Shown: positions 9,492-17,955 of the stretch, piece by piece
Position numbering within the stretch: position 1 is the first letter of the stretch
Layout of the letters: the number at the start of each line of letters is the position of its first letter
From: Arthrobacter russicus
GTDB taxonomy: Bacteria > Actinomycetota > Actinomycetes > Actinomycetales > Micrococcaceae
Direction of reading: 5' to 3'
DNA: 64,000 bases
Assembly (NCBI RefSeq): GCF_031454135.1
Contig: NZ_JAVDQF010000001.1
Span: 1,984,001 to 2,048,000, forward strand
Made by a program: the position numbers and the translations under genes
The notes under the pieces: model-generated
Told to the model about the DNA's origin: nothing
Seen by the model: the letters and a program-made list of their open reading frames with translations, nothing else
Database searches by the model: none

Positions 9492-10469
9492 ATGGACAAG
9501 CCGGTCATCTTCTACGCATCCGACGCTGCCCGCGTGGACCGAGACCCGGCCAGGTTGGCGTTTCTGGCGCAGCGCGGAGCGCTGGTCCGGATCCGGCACG
9601 GGGCCTATCTTCCGGCAGAGACCTGGACGTCGTTGAACGAATCGGAAAAATACGGGCTGCGCGCCGAAGCGCTGAGCAGGTTCACCGCATCGGCCCCGGT
9701 GTTCTGCCGCCAGTCCGCAGCAATGCTCTGGGGACTGCCGTTGATCAGGGTGCCGGAAAAGCTGCACATCGTCAACGCCTCGCCGGGACACGGCCGTTCA
9801 CGTCGCGGGATCATGGCGCACTACGGCCCACTTTGCGGCCGTGAAACCAGCATTTCCGAGTTCCGACTGACCGACAAGGCCCGAACCGCGGTGGAACTCT
9901 GCGCGCAACTGCCCTTCGCCGAAGCCCTGGGCGTCATGGACGCCGCACTGCGCGCCGAGCGGGACTCGTTTGCCGCCGGCTGGTCGGAATGGGCGCGGAC
10001 CAGTCCACGCGGACCCGCCGTCGCTCGTCCGACGCTGGAAACCCTGGCCCTGGCCTTGCCCACTCAGGCCGCCCGGCGCAGGGTGCTGAAGGTGCTTGCG
10101 CTCGCCTCGGAATACGCGGAGTCATTGGGCGAGTCGATCAGCCGGGCGCAGCTGCACCTGGCGGGGTTTCCGGCACCGTGTTTGCAGCAAGCGTTCACAC
10201 TTCCCGACGGGCGTCAGGTGCGGAGCGATTTCTTCTGGCGCGAGTTCCACCTGGTAGGCGAATTCGGCGGCAAGGAAAAGTACTTTCGCGGCGATTGGGC
10301 CAATGGCCAAACTCCCGGCGAGCGTGTGTACGCCGAAAAGCTCCGGGAAGATGGCTTGCGCGCACTCGGACTCCGGGTGGTCCGTTGGACCTGGGCGGAT
10401 GCGATCAATCCCGCTCGGCTTCGCCGCTGCCTATTGGAGTCCGGGCTGCCGCTACAGCGCACCAACTGA
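9492..10469 (+). CDS. AbiEi-like antitoxin-domain protein with DUF559/Vsr-like C-terminus
   Basis: The protein has 325 residues from the ATG at 9492. The N-terminus (about 20-90) resembles the winged-helix domain of AbiEi-type antitoxins. The C-terminal part carries a D-x(n)-E-x-x-x-K pattern (RSDFFW followed by LVGEFGGKEKY, about 240-265) and a closing EKLREDGLRALG...VVRWTW block, as in DUF559/Vsr-like PD-(D/E)XK proteins. No partner toxin (AbiEii) is adjacent. It is divergent from ftsH and followed by a strong inverted repeat. Nuclease activity is inference from the motif spacing; such proteins are common but uncharacterised in Micrococcaceae. Confidence 0.68.
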   Translation: MDKPVIFYASDAARVDRDPARLAFLAQRGALVRIRHGAYLPAETWTSLNESEKYGLRAEALSRFTASAPVFCRQSAAMLWGLPLIRVPEKLHIVNASPGHGRSRRGIMAHYGPLCGRETSISEFRLTDKARTAVELCAQLPFAEALGVMDAALRAERDSFAAGWSEWARTSPRGPAVARPTLETLALALPTQAARRRVLKVLALASEYAESLGESISRAQLHLAGFPAPCLQQAFTLPDGRQVRSDFFWREFHLVGEFGGKEKYFRGDWANGQTPGERVYAEKLREDGLRALGLRVVRWTWADAINPARLRRCLLESGLPLQRTN

Positions 10470-10529
10470 CGCCGCCGATTTTGGTCGACGCCTGCTAAAT
10501 TTCCCCGGCTTCGGCCAAAATCGGCGGCG
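10470..10529. terminator. 15-bp perfect inverted repeat after the AbiEi-like gene
   Basis: Arms at 10470-10484 and 10515-10529 are perfectly complementary (one arm reads CCAAAATCGGCGGCG) and flank a 30-base loop. It starts at the end of the AbiEi-like gene and has no T-tract. A factor-assisted terminator or REP-like element is likely. The 15-base right arm recurs exactly at 38284-38298. Confidence 0.6.
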
Positions 10530-10555
10530 CTGGAAGCCAGTAAAATCAACACTAC

Positions 10556-10572
10556 TGCGAATCATTCTTATT
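10556..10572. promoter_or_regulatory. Candidate Zur box upstream of aztD
   Basis: TGCGAATCATTCTTATT agrees at 13 of 17 positions with the mycobacterial Zur operator as I recall it (TGAAAATCATTTTCATT). It ends 19 bases before the aztD start, where it would block transcription. This fits a zinc chaperone expected to be induced by zinc limitation. The site was judged by eye. Confidence 0.55.
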
Positions 10573-10591
10573 TAGGGCTACACTGGTCGGC

Positions 10592-11851
10592 ATGCACCCT
10601 CATCGCGCTTTCATCGCCCTTGCCCCGTTTGCCGCTGGTTTGGCCCTGTTGACCGGCTGCGGAGCGCCACCGCAAGCAGCACCCACGATCACCGGCCATG
10701 AAAACGTCAAACCGGCAAACGCCAAGGAACAGGCCGGGCCTGCGCCCCGATTGGTGTTGACCACCGACCAGGGCCTGCTCACACTGGATGCCAAAACCCT
10801 GCAACCGGTCGCCGAACCGGTTCCGCTCGAAGGCTTCATCCGGGTCAATCCGGCCGGCGACGGACGCCACGTTCTGGTTTCCACCGAACGCGGGTTCGAA
10901 GCGTTCGACGCCGGCAGCTGGGAATTCCCGCACGGCGACCATTCGCACTTCTACACCGTGCCGCCGAGACTCACCGGCGCAGTCTTCCCCGCAGAGCACC
11001 CCGGCCACGTGGTCAGCCACGGGAAAACTGCCCTGTTCGCAGACGGCACCGGTGAAATCACGGTCTTCGACCCCGCCGATCTGGATCCCGGTTCGGCGGC
11101 CAACGGCCAGCCGGCATCCACCAAGACGCGCACCCCGGAGCCGCATCACGGAGTAGCCGTGCCACTGCCGGACGGCGGCCTGCTCAGCACCCGGAGCAAC
11201 GGCAAGGAGCGGGTCGGCGTCACCATCCACGGCCAGAACGGCGGCGAGACCACGAGCGCGGAGAACTGCCCGGGAACCCACGGCGAGGCAGTCGCCGGCA
11301 ATGGCGCCGTCGTCGTCGGCTGCAGCGACGGAGCGCTCGTCTACCACGGCGGCAAACTCAGCAAGGTGCAAGCACCGGACGCCTACGGCCGGATCGGCAA
11401 CCAGTCCGGCAGCAGCAACTCGCCGATCGTCCTGGGCGATTACAAAGTGGACCGGGCCGCGAAGCTGGAGCGGCCTACCCGGGTCAGCTTGATCGACACC
11501 CGTGATTCGAGCCTGAAACACGTGGATTTGGGCACCAGCTACTCATTCCGTTCCCTGGGCCGCGGGCCGGCCGGTGAGGCTTTGGTCCTGGGCACTGACG
11601 GCCGGCTCCACGTGATCGATCCGGAAACCGGAACGGTGCAGCACCGGATCCAGGTCACCCCGGCCTGGACCGAACCCGAGGTTTGGCAGGAGGCCCGGCC
11701 CGCTTTGTACGTCGACGGTGCGACCGCCTATGTCAGCGATCCTGGCACGCGGAAGATCCACGCCGTGGATCTGGCAGCCGGCCAGGTGGCGAAAACCGCT
11801 GGCCTTCCGGCCGCGCCGAACGAACTGACCGGGATCAGCGGCCGGAAATAA
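10592..11851 (+). CDS. aztD: Zinc metallochaperone AztD-like lipoprotein
   Basis: AztD is a secreted beta-propeller chaperone that passes zinc to the solute-binding protein AztC of an ABC importer. The protein has 419 residues. A lipoprotein signal ends at Cys23 (LLTGC). A histidine cluster HGDHSHFY near residues 113-120 fits metal binding, and repeated blade-like segments (VFDPADLD, LGTDGRLHVIDPETG, AVDLAAGQV) follow. The aztABC importer genes are not nearby, so it is an orphan here. A Zur-box-like site lies just upstream. It converges with hpt, 6 bp away. Confidence 0.82.
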   Translation: MHPHRAFIALAPFAAGLALLTGCGAPPQAAPTITGHENVKPANAKEQAGPAPRLVLTTDQGLLTLDAKTLQPVAEPVPLEGFIRVNPAGDGRHVLVSTERGFEAFDAGSWEFPHGDHSHFYTVPPRLTGAVFPAEHPGHVVSHGKTALFADGTGEITVFDPADLDPGSAANGQPASTKTRTPEPHHGVAVPLPDGGLLSTRSNGKERVGVTIHGQNGGETTSAENCPGTHGEAVAGNGAVVVGCSDGALVYHGGKLSKVQAPDAYGRIGNQSGSSNSPIVLGDYKVDRAAKLERPTRVSLIDTRDSSLKHVDLGTSYSFRSLGRGPAGEALVLGTDGRLHVIDPETGTVQHRIQVTPAWTEPEVWQEARPALYVDGATAYVSDPGTRKIHAVDLAAGQVAKTAGLPAAPNELTGISGRK

Positions 11852-11857
11852 CCGCTG

Positions 11858-12409
11858 CTACTCGTAGACGTGCGGAGCCAGGGTGCCGACGAAGTCCAGG
11901 TTGCGGTACTTCTCGGCGAAGTCCAGCCCATAGCCGACCACGAATTCGTTCGGGATGTCGAAGCCGACGTATTCGACGTCGATTTCGACCTTGGCGGCAT
12001 CCGGCTTGCGCAGCAGCGTGCAGATCTCCACCGAGGCCGGACCGCGGGAAATCAAATTCGCGCGCAACCAGGACAGGGTCAGCCCGGAGTCGATGATGTC
12101 TTCGACGATCAGCACGTGCTTGCCCATCAAATCGGTTTCCAGATCCTTCAGGATCCGCACTACGCCGGAGGACTGGGTGCCCGACCCATAGGAGGAAACC
12201 GCCATCCAATCCATGGTCACGTGGCTGTGCAGCGCCCTGGCCAGGTCTGCCATGATCATCACCGCGCCCTTGAGCACGCCGACCAGGAGCACGTCCCGGC
12301 CCGCATAATCCGCATCGATCTGCGCAGCGAGTTCGGTCACCCGGCTCTGAATCTGCTCTTTGGTATAGAGGACGTGCTTGAGGTCCGCTTCGACGTCGCG
12401 TGAATCCAC
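11858..12409 (-). CDS. hpt: Hypoxanthine phosphoribosyltransferase
   Basis: This enzyme salvages hypoxanthine and guanine to IMP and GMP using PRPP. Its 183 residues are normal for the family. The PRPP-binding loop [14 protein letters not shown] is at about 99-112, and the [16 protein letters not shown] segment is at 41-56. It lies 18 bp downstream of tilS and is likely cotranscribed. In most actinobacteria hpt is followed directly by ftsH; here the aztD and AbiEi-like genes intervene on the opposite strand. Confidence 0.96.
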   Translation of the reverse strand: MDSRDVEADLKHVLYTKEQIQSRVTELAAQIDADYAGRDVLLVGVLKGAVMIMADLARALHSHVTMDWMAVSSYGSGTQSSGVVRILKDLETDLMGKHVLIVEDIIDSGLTLSWLRANLISRGPASVEICTLLRKPDAAKVEIDVEYVGFDIPNEFVVGYGLDFAEKYRNLDFVGTLAPHVYE

Positions 12410-12427
12410 CCGATGCTCCTGACTGGG

Positions 12428-13516
12428 TTAGGTTTCTTGGGACTGGGAGAGTCTTTTCAAGACTAGTTTCCCATAGCTTGGGCCGGAGTTTCGCGCCTGC
12501 CGGTATGCGCTCACTTTGCCGGCCAGCTGCACCGGGCCCGCCGAACCCTGCCTGCGCAGCAACGACTCGGCCGCACGCAGACGCTCGAAGCTCGGTTGCG
12601 CTCCGCCGAGTTCGACGACGGCGCGCGCCAGGACCCGGTGCCGCAACGCCGTCGGCAACGCGTTCAGCTCAGCCTCCGCGAGCAGTACCCGGTCGGCGCC
12701 GACTTCGGCGATCCGGGTAAATTCCCGGCCGGCCAACTGGTCGAGGAAATCCGCGTCCTGGGCCAGGATGCTCGCCGACCGGTAAAGCGACTGGGCGATT
12801 CCCGGGCCGAGCTCGGCCTCCAGGAACGGCAACACCCGATGCCGGATCCGGGACCGGGTGAAACCCGGATCGTCGTTGCTGGGGTCGTGCCACGGCTCCA
12901 GCCCCTCGACCGCGCAGATCTCCAGGGTCTCCTCGCGTCGCAAGGGCAGGAAAGGGCGCAGCAACAGCGCACCGGCGAACTCGCGGCTGGCCGGCATCCC
13001 GCTCAGCGAGCGGGTGCCCGAGCCCCGGGCCAGCCCGAGCATCACCTGTTCCGCTTGGTCGTCGAGCGTGTGCCCGAGCAGCACCGCCCGAGCGCGGTGT
13101 TCGACGGCAGCCGCCGCCAAGGCGTCGTAACGCGCTTTGCGCGCCGAATCTTCCGGCCCGCCACTACCCGGGACGACCCGCACGGTCCGGACCTCCACCG
13201 GTGCCAAGCCGAGCTGTCGGAGCGCATCCGCAGTCTGCCGGGCCACTTCGCCGCTGCCTTCCTGCAGCCCGTGGTCCACGACCACGGCACCCACCCGGAA
13301 AGCCTTCCGATGTTGGAAGAACGCCGCGACTGCGGCCAATGCCAACGAGTCCGGCCCTCCGCTGCAGGCCACCAGCACCAGGTCCGACGGCGCCAATTCC
13401 GGCAGGCTCTCGCGCAGGATGCCGCGCGCCTTGCCGACTACCGGGCGGAGCCGCCGCCGCGGCCCGGCGAAACCGGGCCGCGCGGAAACCGGGCCGATCG
13501 AATCCGCGTCCGCCAC
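12428..13516 (-). CDS. tilS: tRNA(Ile)-lysidine synthase
   Basis: TilS attaches lysine to C34 of tRNA(Ile2) so that it reads AUA. The protein has 362 residues. The PP-loop SGGPDS is at 52-57, followed by the LGHTLDDQAEQVMLGLARGSG region (about 147-167), typical of the N-type ATPase fold. The C-terminal domain is compact, as in actinobacterial members. It is preceded by the metalloprotease gene with a 4-bp gap and followed by hpt. Confidence 0.95.
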   Translation of the reverse strand: MADADSIGPVSARPGFAGPRRRLRPVVGKARGILRESLPELAPSDLVLVACSGGPDSLALAAVAAFFQHRKAFRVGAVVVDHGLQEGSGEVARQTADALRQLGLAPVEVRTVRVVPGSGGPEDSARKARYDALAAAAVEHRARAVLLGHTLDDQAEQVMLGLARGSGTRSLSGMPASREFAGALLLRPFLPLRREETLEICAVEGLEPWHDPSNDDPGFTRSRIRHRVLPFLEAELGPGIAQSLYRSASILAQDADFLDQLAGREFTRIAEVGADRVLLAEAELNALPTALRHRVLARAVVELGGAQPSFERLRAAESLLRRQGSAGPVQLAGKVSAYRQARNSGPSYGKLVLKRLSQSQET

Positions 13517-13520
13517 CCCG

Positions 13521-14630
13521 CTACAGACCCATCCGTCGGACCCAATCGGCCGGAGCGTGGATCTCCGCTTCGGTGGGCAGATGGTCCGCGGATTCCCAGA
13601 CCGCGTTGAACCCGGCCATGCCTACTTGGTCGACGACCGCTCGGACGAAGCGTGCGCCATCGGTGTACTGGCGCATTTTGGCATTGAGGCCCAGCAGGTT
13701 GCGGATGAACTTCTCCACGGCGCTCCGGTCTTTGCCGCGGGCATTGAACCGCTGCCGGATGGTCTTCACCGTGGGCACGATCGAAGCATCCACCGCGTCC
13801 ATCACCACATTCGCGTGGCCTTCCAGCAAACTCATCACCGCGGTCAGATGCGAGAGCGCCGCCTTTTCCGCCGGGTCTTGGAGCAACTCCATCAGGCCGC
13901 CGGGCTTGTTCGGCCCGGCCGGTTCGGCCGGAGTCCTCCCGGCACTGCGGACCGCTGCGGAAACCCGCTCGCCCAAGGAGTCGATATTGCCCAGCAGCAG
14001 CCCGCTGAGCTTGTCCACCTCCTGCAGCATGTGGTCCCGGAGCCAGGGCGCGGCCGCGAATTGCACCCGGTGCGTCTGTTCGTGGAGGCAGACCCACAAT
14101 CTGAAATCGCCCGGCTCCACGCCCAGCTCGCGTTCCACCGAAATGATGTTCGGAGCCACCAGCAGCAATCGGCCGGCCGGCGGAATCTGCGAACCGGCGG
14201 CCAGCGCGGCGAACGGATCGTACTGGCCCAGGACCTTGGACGAAAGGAAGGCCAGGATTCCGCCCAGCTGAGCCCCGGTCACCGTTCCGCTGATCGCCCG
14301 GGCCGTCGGCCGCAGCGCATTTTGGCCGCGCGCTTTGTCTTCCAAGTTCGCCAGGGTACCGGCCAGCATCACCGAAAAGCTCTGCGTGTTCGCCTTCGCC
14401 CAGGAAGCCCGGTCCACGATCAGCACCTGCGAGTCACGCAGATCTGCAGCCGCGTCCAAACCGGTGATCTGGTGCACGTGCGGCACTGCCCGGTCCGCCA
14501 TCCGGCGCAGATCGGCTACCGCGGCGCCGATCTCATTGCTGCTGAGCGTTGGCCCGGGCGCCGCGAGTTTGGCCGCGGTGCTGGCCGCGAGCTCCCAATT
14601 GATCAAGTTCTGCTTCTCGAGTGCGCTCAC
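13521..14630 (-). CDS. Zinc-dependent metalloprotease (DUF2342 family)
   Basis: The protein has 369 residues and no signal peptide. The metal-binding HExxH motif is HEQTH at 183-187, followed by the conserved VQF. The family is sometimes labelled as F420-biosynthesis-associated hydrolase, but its substrate is unknown. It sits between dacB and tilS, the conserved actinobacterial position, with 4 bp to tilS. The family match is strong; the physiological role is not known. Confidence 0.85.
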   Translation of the reverse strand: MSALEKQNLINWELAASTAAKLAAPGPTLSSNEIGAAVADLRRMADRAVPHVHQITGLDAAADLRDSQVLIVDRASWAKANTQSFSVMLAGTLANLEDKARGQNALRPTARAISGTVTGAQLGGILAFLSSKVLGQYDPFAALAAGSQIPPAGRLLLVAPNIISVERELGVEPGDFRLWVCLHEQTHRVQFAAAPWLRDHMLQEVDKLSGLLLGNIDSLGERVSAAVRSAGRTPAEPAGPNKPGGLMELLQDPAEKAALSHLTAVMSLLEGHANVVMDAVDASIVPTVKTIRQRFNARGKDRSAVEKFIRNLLGLNAKMRQYTDGARFVRAVVDQVGMAGFNAVWESADHLPTEAEIHAPADWVRRMGL

Positions 14631-14727
14631 CCGACCATCTCACCACAGATCGCTGTGGCGGACCCGTGCCAGTCCGCAAATATCGCCGCCAGCCGAAGTT
14701 TGCCCCGGCCGGCTCGACGGCGATCGT

Positions 14728-16134
14728 TCAGCGGCAGCCGCAACCGGCAAGCGTCGCCGCCGCCTGGTCCAATAACGGCTGGGCAACCGCGCTGCCGCCG
14801 CTGAAGTTGTTGCCCATGAAAGAAAAGACCAGTAGCCGGCCATCGGCGTCGAGCACGAAGCCGGAGAGGGTTTTGACCACATTGAGCGTTCCGGTCTTCG
14901 CCCGGACCAGACCCGATCCCGCAGCGGTTTCGGCGGTGTCGTAGCGGGATTCGAGCGTGCCGCTCAATCCGGCCACCGGGAAGCCGTCGATCGCCCTGCG
15001 GATATTGGCGTCGTCGCCGGTCACGATGAGCTTCACCAGCTGTGCGAATTGCGCGGCACTGACCTGGTTCGCCATGGCGAGGCCGCTGCTGTCAGCCAGG
15101 GTGAGCCCGGTGACGTCGACGCCCAAAGACTTCACGGTCGCCAAGGTGACCGCGGTCGCGTCTGCCGAGCTGCCGGGCCGCTGCTGCCCGGTGGCGGCGA
15201 GTCTGGCCAGCACCTCAGCCAGGAAGTTGTCGGAGTTCTGCAACATGTAGGCCACTTGCTCGGCCACCGTCGCCGACGCCACGGCGGCCAGCTGCTCGGT
15301 CGCGGCCGGATCGCCCGCGGCAACCCGGCCCACTGCGCCCTGCACCGGCACGCCGAGCTTGCCCAGGATCGAGGCGAAGAGCTGGGCCGCCGCCAACGCG
15401 CTGTCTTGCGGCCGGCTGCCGCCCTTGAGATCGGGCATCGCGGAATTGGTCGCCAACGGGAACACCGGGGCGATTTCCCCGGCCGTGACGTCTCCGGTAT
15501 CCCATTCCGGATTCAGCGCCGCACCGGTGAACACCGAATCGTCCAGCAGCAAGCGCACGCCGCCGCTGGCGGAGCCGCCCAATGCCGCCACGGTCTGTTG
15601 CGCCAGGCTGGTCAGGCCGGCATGGCCGTTGACCGCGCCTGGTGCGGAGTCGCCGGCGCCCAGCAGCACGTCGCCGCCGGCCCGCAACACCAAGGTGCCG
15701 GGCTCTGAACCGCGCAGCACCGAAGTCTGCAATCTGGTGTCCGCACCGAGGTTCTTGAGCGCGCTGACCGCGGTGAAGAGCTTCAGGTTCGACGCCGGGA
15801 CTGCTGCCGCCGTCGCCCTGCGGTCGTAGAGCACGGCGCCGGTCGCGGCGTCGAGCACCTGGCCGGTCAGGCTCCCGGCGTCCGAGGCCAGGATCGGGTT
15901 CAACAGCGCCGCGAGCCGGGCCGGGTCCGGCTGCGCGGCGTCGGCCTTGGGACTGGCCGCGACACCCATCGGAGCCAACGAGGCCGGCGGCAGTTGCGCG
16001 GCGGGAATCACCGGAGCCGGCGGGCTGGGCGGGGCGATGAACGCCGGCGCCGCGTTGATGGCCGCCGGGACTGCGAGCGCGGCCAATGCCAAGGCCAGCA
16101 GTCCAGCTTGCAGGGCGCGGGCCGTTCGGCGCAT
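14728..16134 (-). CDS. dacB: D-alanyl-D-alanine carboxypeptidase/endopeptidase (PBP4, family S13)
   Basis: This enzyme trims or cleaves peptidoglycan cross-links outside the membrane. It has 468 residues with an N-terminal signal or anchor segment (about 8-30) and a Pro/Ala-rich linker. The penicillin-binding motifs are all present: SNLK at 115-118, SDN at 301-303 and KTGT at 413-416. The C-terminus ends in CGCR, which is unusual but unexplained. It is divergent from ppa and heads the dacB-metalloprotease-tilS-hpt run. Confidence 0.93.
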   Translation of the reverse strand: MRRTARALQAGLLALALAALAVPAAINAAPAFIAPPSPPAPVIPAAQLPPASLAPMGVAASPKADAAQPDPARLAALLNPILASDAGSLTGQVLDAATGAVLYDRRATAAAVPASNLKLFTAVSALKNLGADTRLQTSVLRGSEPGTLVLRAGGDVLLGAGDSAPGAVNGHAGLTSLAQQTVAALGGSASGGVRLLLDDSVFTGAALNPEWDTGDVTAGEIAPVFPLATNSAMPDLKGGSRPQDSALAAAQLFASILGKLGVPVQGAVGRVAAGDPAATEQLAAVASATVAEQVAYMLQNSDNFLAEVLARLAATGQQRPGSSADATAVTLATVKSLGVDVTGLTLADSSGLAMANQVSAAQFAQLVKLIVTGDDANIRRAIDGFPVAGLSGTLESRYDTAETAAGSGLVRAKTGTLNVVKTLSGFVLDADGRLLVFSFMGNNFSGGSAVAQPLLDQAAATLAGCGCR

Positions 16135-16283
16135 CGGCTGGTCTCTCCTGTGCTTCCAGATCGGACCGTTCGCGGGCCGTTCTAATTCTTTCCGGCGGCT
16201 CGTGCGCCTATATCCTCATAGTAGACGGAGCCTCTGGCTCCTTTGGAATCGTCAGATTCACCAACCGTTTTGGAGGAACACCC

Positions 16284-16769
16284 ATGAAGCACGACGTCAC
16301 GATCGAGATTCCGCGCGGCTCGCGGGTCAAATACGAAGTGGACCACGAGACCGGGCAGATCCGGCTGGACCGCATCCTGTTCACCTCGATGCAGTACCCC
16401 ACGCACTATGGTTTCTTCGACAACACCTTGGGCGAGGATGGCGACCCCTTGGACGCCTTGGTCTTGCTGCAGGAGTACGATCTGCACCCCGGCGTGGTGC
16501 TGGAAGCCCGGCCGATCGCAGTCTTCAACATGACCGACGACGGCGGCGGCGACGCCAAGGTGCTCTGTGTGCTGGACGATCCGCGGTATGCGCACATCCA
16601 GGAATTGGCCGACGTCGAAGCCTCCCTGGTGCAGGAAATCGAACACTTCTTCACGCATTACAAGGACCTGGAGCCCGGCAAATGGGTCAAGGCCGAAGGC
16701 TGGGCGGACAAAGCTGCCGCCGAAGCCGAGTTGGCAGCCTCGATCAAGCGGTTCGCGGAGAACCACTGA
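16284..16769 (+). CDS. ppa: Inorganic pyrophosphatase (family I)
   Basis: This cytosolic enzyme hydrolyses pyrophosphate and drives biosynthetic reactions. It has 161 residues. The signature DGDPLDALV is at 52-60, with further acidic metal ligands in DDPRYAHI and [15 protein letters not shown]. The ATG at 16284 is preceded by GGAGGA at good spacing. An in-frame ATG at 16086 would run through the divergent promoter region and was rejected. A long nested inverted repeat follows it. Confidence 0.97.
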   Translation: MKHDVTIEIPRGSRVKYEVDHETGQIRLDRILFTSMQYPTHYGFFDNTLGEDGDPLDALVLLQEYDLHPGVVLEARPIAVFNMTDDGGGDAKVLCVLDDPRYAHIQELADVEASLVQEIEHFFTHYKDLEPGKWVKAEGWADKAAAEAELAASIKRFAENH

Positions 16770-16786
16770 CCCCTCGTAGCACTTCC

Positions 16787-16860
16787 GCCGCCCGTCTGAT
16801 CACGGGTTTCAGTGGTCAGGGCCGTCCCTGCCCACTGAAACTTCCGATTGGACGGGCGGC
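16787..16860. terminator. Nested inverted repeat between convergent ppa and HAD genes
   Basis: Outer arms GCCGCCCGTC (16787-16796) and GACGGGCGGC (16851-16860) enclose inner arms TTTCAGTGG (16807-16815) and CCACTGAAA (16832-16840). The structure is symmetrical, so it could terminate transcription from both sides. No T-tract is present. Confidence 0.6.
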
Positions 16861-16880
16861 GTGCTTTGGGCTCAGCTGCG

Positions 16881-17726
16881 CTAGGCCAGGATGCTGCGCA
16901 ACACCCGCGCCGCGCCGTCGTCGTACACCGAGGCGGTGATTTCGCTCGCCGCGTCCTGGACGCCTTGCGGAGCCTGGCCCATGGCCACTCCACGATGCGC
17001 CCAGCGCAGCATTTCAACGTCGTTGAAGCCATCGCCGACGGCGACCGTCGAGCTGGCGTCCAAGCGCAAATCGGCACGGAGCTTTTCCAAAGCCGAGGCC
17101 TTGGTGACCCCGGCGGCGGCGATATCCAACCAGGCCGACCAACCGACCGAATAGGTCACCCCGTGCAAACCGATGCCCTGCACCGCGGCTTCGAATTCCG
17201 CGAGCGGCACCTCTTGGCTGTGCACCACCACCCGGACCGCCCGGGCGTCCAGGAGTTCTTCGAAATCCACACTGCGGGCCCGGATGCCGAAGCTGGCATC
17301 CTGGAAGCTGCTGGTGGAGAGGAATTCCCCGTCGGCCGCCTCGACCGCATACATTGCTGCCGGCAAGGTGCTGCGCAGCGCGGTCAGTGCGTCCCTGGGC
17401 GAAAAGGTCTCTTTGTGGACCACCTCGAATCCACCAGGCAGCGACGGGTCCAAGCGGACCGTGACGCCGCCGTTGCAGCAGACCCCGAAACCGGTTTGCA
17501 ATCCGATCCGTTCGATCACCGGCAGCGTCGCCTGGAGCGATCGTCCGGTAGCGATGATCACCTGGTGCCCGGCATCGACCACTGCGCGGGCGGCCTCGCG
17601 GACCTCATCGGTCATCGCGCCGTCGTGATCAACCAGAGTGCCGTCGACGTCGAGCGCGATCAATTTCTGTTCCTTATTTCTCCGGTCATCGTTGCCGGAG
17701 ACTGAATATTCAGTCATGGTTTCCAT
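16881..17726 (-). CDS. HAD superfamily IIB (Cof-type) phosphatase
   Basis: This is a predicted sugar-phosphate or nucleotide phosphatase of 281 residues from the ATG at 17726; an ATG three codons in (17717) is equally possible. HAD motif I is LDVDGTLVDHDG near residues 24-35, motif II is in IIATGRSL, and the late GDGFNDVEML motif is present with its aspartates. The IIB cap lies between. The substrate cannot be told. It converges with ppa and lies downstream of serS, separated by 229 bp containing an inverted repeat. Confidence 0.85.
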   Translation of the reverse strand: METMTEYSVSGNDDRRNKEQKLIALDVDGTLVDHDGAMTDEVREAARAVVDAGHQVIIATGRSLQATLPVIERIGLQTGFGVCCNGGVTVRLDPSLPGGFEVVHKETFSPRDALTALRSTLPAAMYAVEAADGEFLSTSSFQDASFGIRARSVDFEELLDARAVRVVVHSQEVPLAEFEAAVQGIGLHGVTYSVGWSAWLDIAAAGVTKASALEKLRADLRLDASSTVAVGDGFNDVEMLRWAHRGVAMGQAPQGVQDAASEITASVYDDGAARVLRSILA

Positions 17727-17852
17727 GATTACAGTGAAACAGATTGCGCGGAGACCGCCTAGGACGCAGCGCACAGAAGCCGTGAACTACAGGTGAATAT
17801 TCACAGGCCCATCCCCAGTGTGAATGTTAACCTTGCCGCTTCAACTGCGCCC

Positions 17853-17941
17853 AAAACCGTTACTTTATGGACACCAGCTCGCCGCCTGTCTACCTTTAGC
17901 GGATGATAAGCCAGGTTCTACTTTAATAAAGTAGCGGTTTT
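17853..17941. repeat. Long inverted repeat downstream of serS
   Basis: A 16-base arm at 17853-17868 (AAAACCGTTACTTTAT) pairs at 15 of 16 positions with 17926-17941 across 57 bases. The right arm is also part of a short near-palindrome, CTACTTTAATAAAGTAG, at 17918-17934. The left arm overlaps TCAACTGCGCCCAA (17841-17854), a 14-mer that recurs at 44197-44210. It could be a serS terminator or a repetitive element. Confidence 0.5.
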
Positions 17942-17955
17942 GAGCAGGAGCGGCC

